Below are positions 62,311 through 64,000 of a DNA stretch of 64,000 nucleotides, piece by piece (within the stretch, counting starts at the first letter, position 1; each line of letters opens with the position of its first letter). The notes under the pieces are model-generated. The model ran no database searches, had not been told where the DNA came from, and worked only from the letters and a program-made list of their open reading frames with translations. The DNA comes from Pseudomonas sp. MM211 (GTDB taxonomy: Bacteria > Pseudomonadota > Gammaproteobacteria > Pseudomonadales > Pseudomonadaceae), in the NCBI RefSeq assembly GCF_020386635.1, contig NZ_CP081942.1:62001-126000 (forward strand), given 5' to 3'. The translations under genes and the position numbers were made by a program.

Positions 62311-63148
62311 TTAACCTATTTCACTAATTTTCGGTGCCTCACGGCTCGCCCCTTGATGGAGGAGCCGCAGCATAAATTGGTGTACCGAGCAGCCTGCGTG
62401 CCCTAGCATATCGATACTAAGCGTGCCCATTGTGGTCGCTCGCCTGACAAGCAGGCTGATCCGGCATGATGAGGGCATTTTAGCCCCAACGGATGGGCTA
62501 ATGAATCTCGCAATTTTCGATCTGCGGACGATACCGGCAACCAGCGTGAACACCAAGCGTCCATATTGTGAAAGCCTGCAATGGCGATGAGAGGGCGTAT
62601 TCAGGTATCTCAGGTCAGGCTTCATGTCGTAGGCGACGACATACGTACGCAACGTGTTCCACGACATGTCAGCTTTTGGCCTTTCGCGTTGAACGGGGTC
62701 TCGCTGCTCCGCGTCTCTGCATCGCGACCGACAGCGCCGAGCATGGTAAGCAAGGGCCCCTGGGCGGGATGCGGGGGCGCGGCAGCGGGCAGGCGGTTCG
62801 GCTTTCAAGGGGTAGGTGTGGCCAGTCGCGCTACAGCTAAACCCAGAAGGGCATTCATGGGTTGGCTCATTTTTGAGCCGATTAGCGAGCCTATTCGGCT
62901 CATTGCCTAATCCCCAAACCAGGTTTTTTAGCTTGAGGAGCAGCTTTGGTCAGGGGTGTTGATCCGGCTCCATCAGGCGTATCAGCACTTCTTCGCGAAA
63001 TCGAGGGAAGAAAATCCAGTTCCTTTACTTAAAGTTGTACTCGCCGCCCAGCTCATTTCACCAGGATTCATGCAGCTCTGTGATCTGTGGGTTAAATGAC
63101 TAGGAGCGCACAGCGATTGAGCCTGTAGGCAGTATTCGGGCAGACATG
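62311..63148. other. Gene-poor, degenerate stretch of the island
   Basis: No frame here looks like a real protein: those present are Arg/Ser/Cys-rich and share no recognisable motif. It includes GGCTCATTTTTGAGCC (62864-62879), a perfect hairpin, followed by GAGCCG...CGGCTC (62875-62901), a nested inverted repeat. GC content rises at 62650-62830, unlike its surroundings, suggesting a patchwork of old insertions. The methyltransferase promoter should lie just upstream of 62310. Confidence 0.45.
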
Positions 63149-63230
63149 TGTATTCGCATTGGCTCCGACATCAATTCGCATGCCTAACCGACACTGATTC
63201 GCACCTCCGACAGCCATTGCACGCCCGACA
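63149..63230. repeat. Four degenerate direct repeats, like IS21-type end sites
   Basis: Units of 18-23 bp at 63149, 63171, 63194 and 63213 share ATTCGCAY-N4-8-CCGACA, and a fifth partial unit may follow (CTATCTGCACC). Repeated transposase-binding sites of this kind occur at the ends of IS21-like elements. No istA or istB gene is visible, so this would be an end remnant. Confidence 0.5.
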
Positions 63231-63455
63231 CCTATCTGCACCATGCCAACATTTAGCTTTGCCCACGCCCAGATAGCCGTTCACTAACTCGTAGTTCCAA
63301 ATTGCTTCTTGCCGATGACCGCTGCCGGCCAGAAGCGGCCAGATACATTCATCGGACTCCAGCCAAGACAATGCTTTTCCGCGGGGCCGATCAGCGGTGA
63401 AAGCCTGTAACGCGTGCCTCATGATCCGAGCTCTATCCGCATCGTACCTCCCCAT
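63171..63455 (-). CDS. Hypothetical 94-residue ORF, doubtful
   Basis: The frame starts MGRYDADRARIMRHALQAFT after GGGGAGG and reads plausibly for about 65 residues (ALSWLESDECIWPLLAGSGH). Its C-terminus runs through the direct repeats, giving a Cys/Arg-rich tail. It may be a truncated gene remnant. I do not recognise it. Confidence 0.25.
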   Translation of the reverse strand: MGRYDADRARIMRHALQAFTADRPRGKALSWLESDECIWPLLAGSGHRQEAIWNYELVNGYLGVGKAKCWHGADRCRACNGCRRCESVSVRHAN

Positions 63456-63600
63456 CTCGGCTCACCGTAGCCGAGGATCGCTTTTCCTGGCGACGTCTTG
63501 GCTTTTACAGTGCTTTTATTCCATAAATAAGCCATCAATTAGCCTTCCCCCAATCATGAGTCGGCTGGGATGACGGAGCTCCATTTTTCTGAGGTGAAAT

Positions 63601-64000
63601 ATGCGAATTACAGCCTCCCATATCGTCAACTGGGCCAGTACTCAAGCTAAGGAAGCGCAAACTGATCTGCCACGCTGGGTGAGACGGCTTTGCTTCGACC
63701 CCGAAACAACTCTCCAACTTTCATTCCCTGCGGGTGACTCCACCTATGTACCAGGCTGGGATGGTGCTCTTTTCCGTGAGAGGGGTAACGCTTGGGTGCC
63801 CTCAGGAGCATCCCGCTGGGAAATTGGCTGCGATCAAAATGTGCTCGGCAAAGCTAACGGCGACTACCAAAAGCGGACAGAGCAAATAAGCGAAAAAGAA
63901 CGCTTGGCGTGCACCTTTGTCTTTGTCACTCCTCGGCGCTGGACAAAAAAACTCGACTGGGTGGCGGAGCAATGCAGCAAAGGCGAATGGGCCAGTGTTC
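63601..64000 (+). CDS. N-terminus of a probable large defence-associated protein (partial)
   Basis: An ATG at 63601, preceded by GAGGTGA, opens a frame that runs off the right edge after 133 residues. The start is MRITASHIVNWASTQAKEAQ, followed by LPRWVRRLCF, FPAGDSTYVPGWDGALF, WEIGCDQ, a KANGDYQKRT segment and TFVFVTPRRW. The Asp of GWDG, Glu of WEIG and following Lys suggest a PD-(D/E)XK-like or Mrr-like nuclease domain. From memory, this N-terminus opens long NTPase-containing proteins in bacterial defence regions; I cannot confirm that here. The codon use is AT-richer, like the rest of the island. Confidence 0.65.
   Translation, partial: MRITASHIVNWASTQAKEAQTDLPRWVRRLCFDPETTLQLSFPAGDSTYVPGWDGALFRERGNAWVPSGASRWEIGCDQNVLGKANGDYQKRTEQISEKERLACTFVFVTPRRWTKKLDWVAEQCSKGEWASV

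Noticed and set aside
62311..62808. 165-codon minus-strand frame directly before the methyltransferase (TAAATG junction)
   Set aside because: The junction looks coupled, but the sequence is Arg/Ser/Cys-rich with no domain and crosses a GC-rich patch; more likely noise or remnants.
62581..62910. 109-codon plus-strand frame in the island
   Set aside because: Low-complexity Gly/Ala/Arg content and it ends inside the nested GAGCC hairpins; not supported as a gene.
63149..63230. Possible CRISPR array
   Set aside because: Units are 18-23 bp, degenerate and contiguous, with no unique spacers of constant length and no cas genes.

Overview
The window is a Pseudomonas chromosome segment. Protein similarity and gene order (yhdP-rng-maf-mreDCB, gatCAB, the mag operon beside roxSR, dpp genes beside an M24 peptidase and psdR, morA-glyA) follow the P. 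aeruginosa PA4476-PA4602 order as I recall it, with pieces missing: I see no opdD, no extra dppA copies and no piuA. The dispersed palindromic repeats and the divergence from P. aeruginosa suggest a P. mendocina/oleovorans-like species; that placement is inference.

Layout. Positions 1-7155 (minus strand): envelope and cell-shape genes, namely the N-terminal part of yhdP, rng, maf, mreD, mreC and mreB. Positions 7510-10725 (plus): gatCAB, followed by an RlpA-like lipoprotein (11000-11371), a LysR regulator and an HPP/CBS membrane protein. Between the last two lies a 268-bp MITE-like element with a 4-bp target duplication. Positions 14282-24427 (minus): the complete six-gene magFEDCBA operon around a bacterial alpha-2-macroglobulin that lacks the thioester cysteine. 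Then come an AEC transporter, the redox-responsive pair roxRS and a SIMPL-domain protein.

Positions 29076-38948 form a peptide-use locus: two dipeptide-binding proteins, a divergent M24 peptidase (mdpA) and its XRE-cupin regulator (psdR), and the ABC transporter dppBCDF. A shared about 50-bp motif lies upstream of mdpA/psdR and of dppA3. Positions 38945-51753 carry a PepSY/flavodoxin reductase with a Fur-like box nearby, a small unknown protein, gdhA, ettA, morA (frameshifted) and glyA. Positions 51959-56624 carry a broken small lipoprotein gene, two tandem copies of a hybrid histidine kinase with a vestige of a duplicated regulator gene between them, and the intact LuxR-type regulator.

At 56842-56887 is the 3' half of a tRNA-Met gene next to its terminator, followed by visibly AT-richer DNA to the window end. 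I read this as the left attachment site of a genomic island. The island carries a Rad50-like zinc-hook ABC ATPase with a HEPN/anticodon-nuclease-like C-terminus (RloC-like, frameshifted), an overlapping cytosine-5 methyltransferase/restriction-endonuclease pair, a degenerate repeat-rich stretch resembling IS ends, and the start of a further probable defence protein that runs off the window. It is the best candidate for a little-described system.

Single-base homopolymer indels break or misframe four genes (mreC 5' end, morA, the small lipoprotein, the island ATPase). In each, adding or removing one base restores a family-length product, so sequencing error is a serious alternative to real inactivation.
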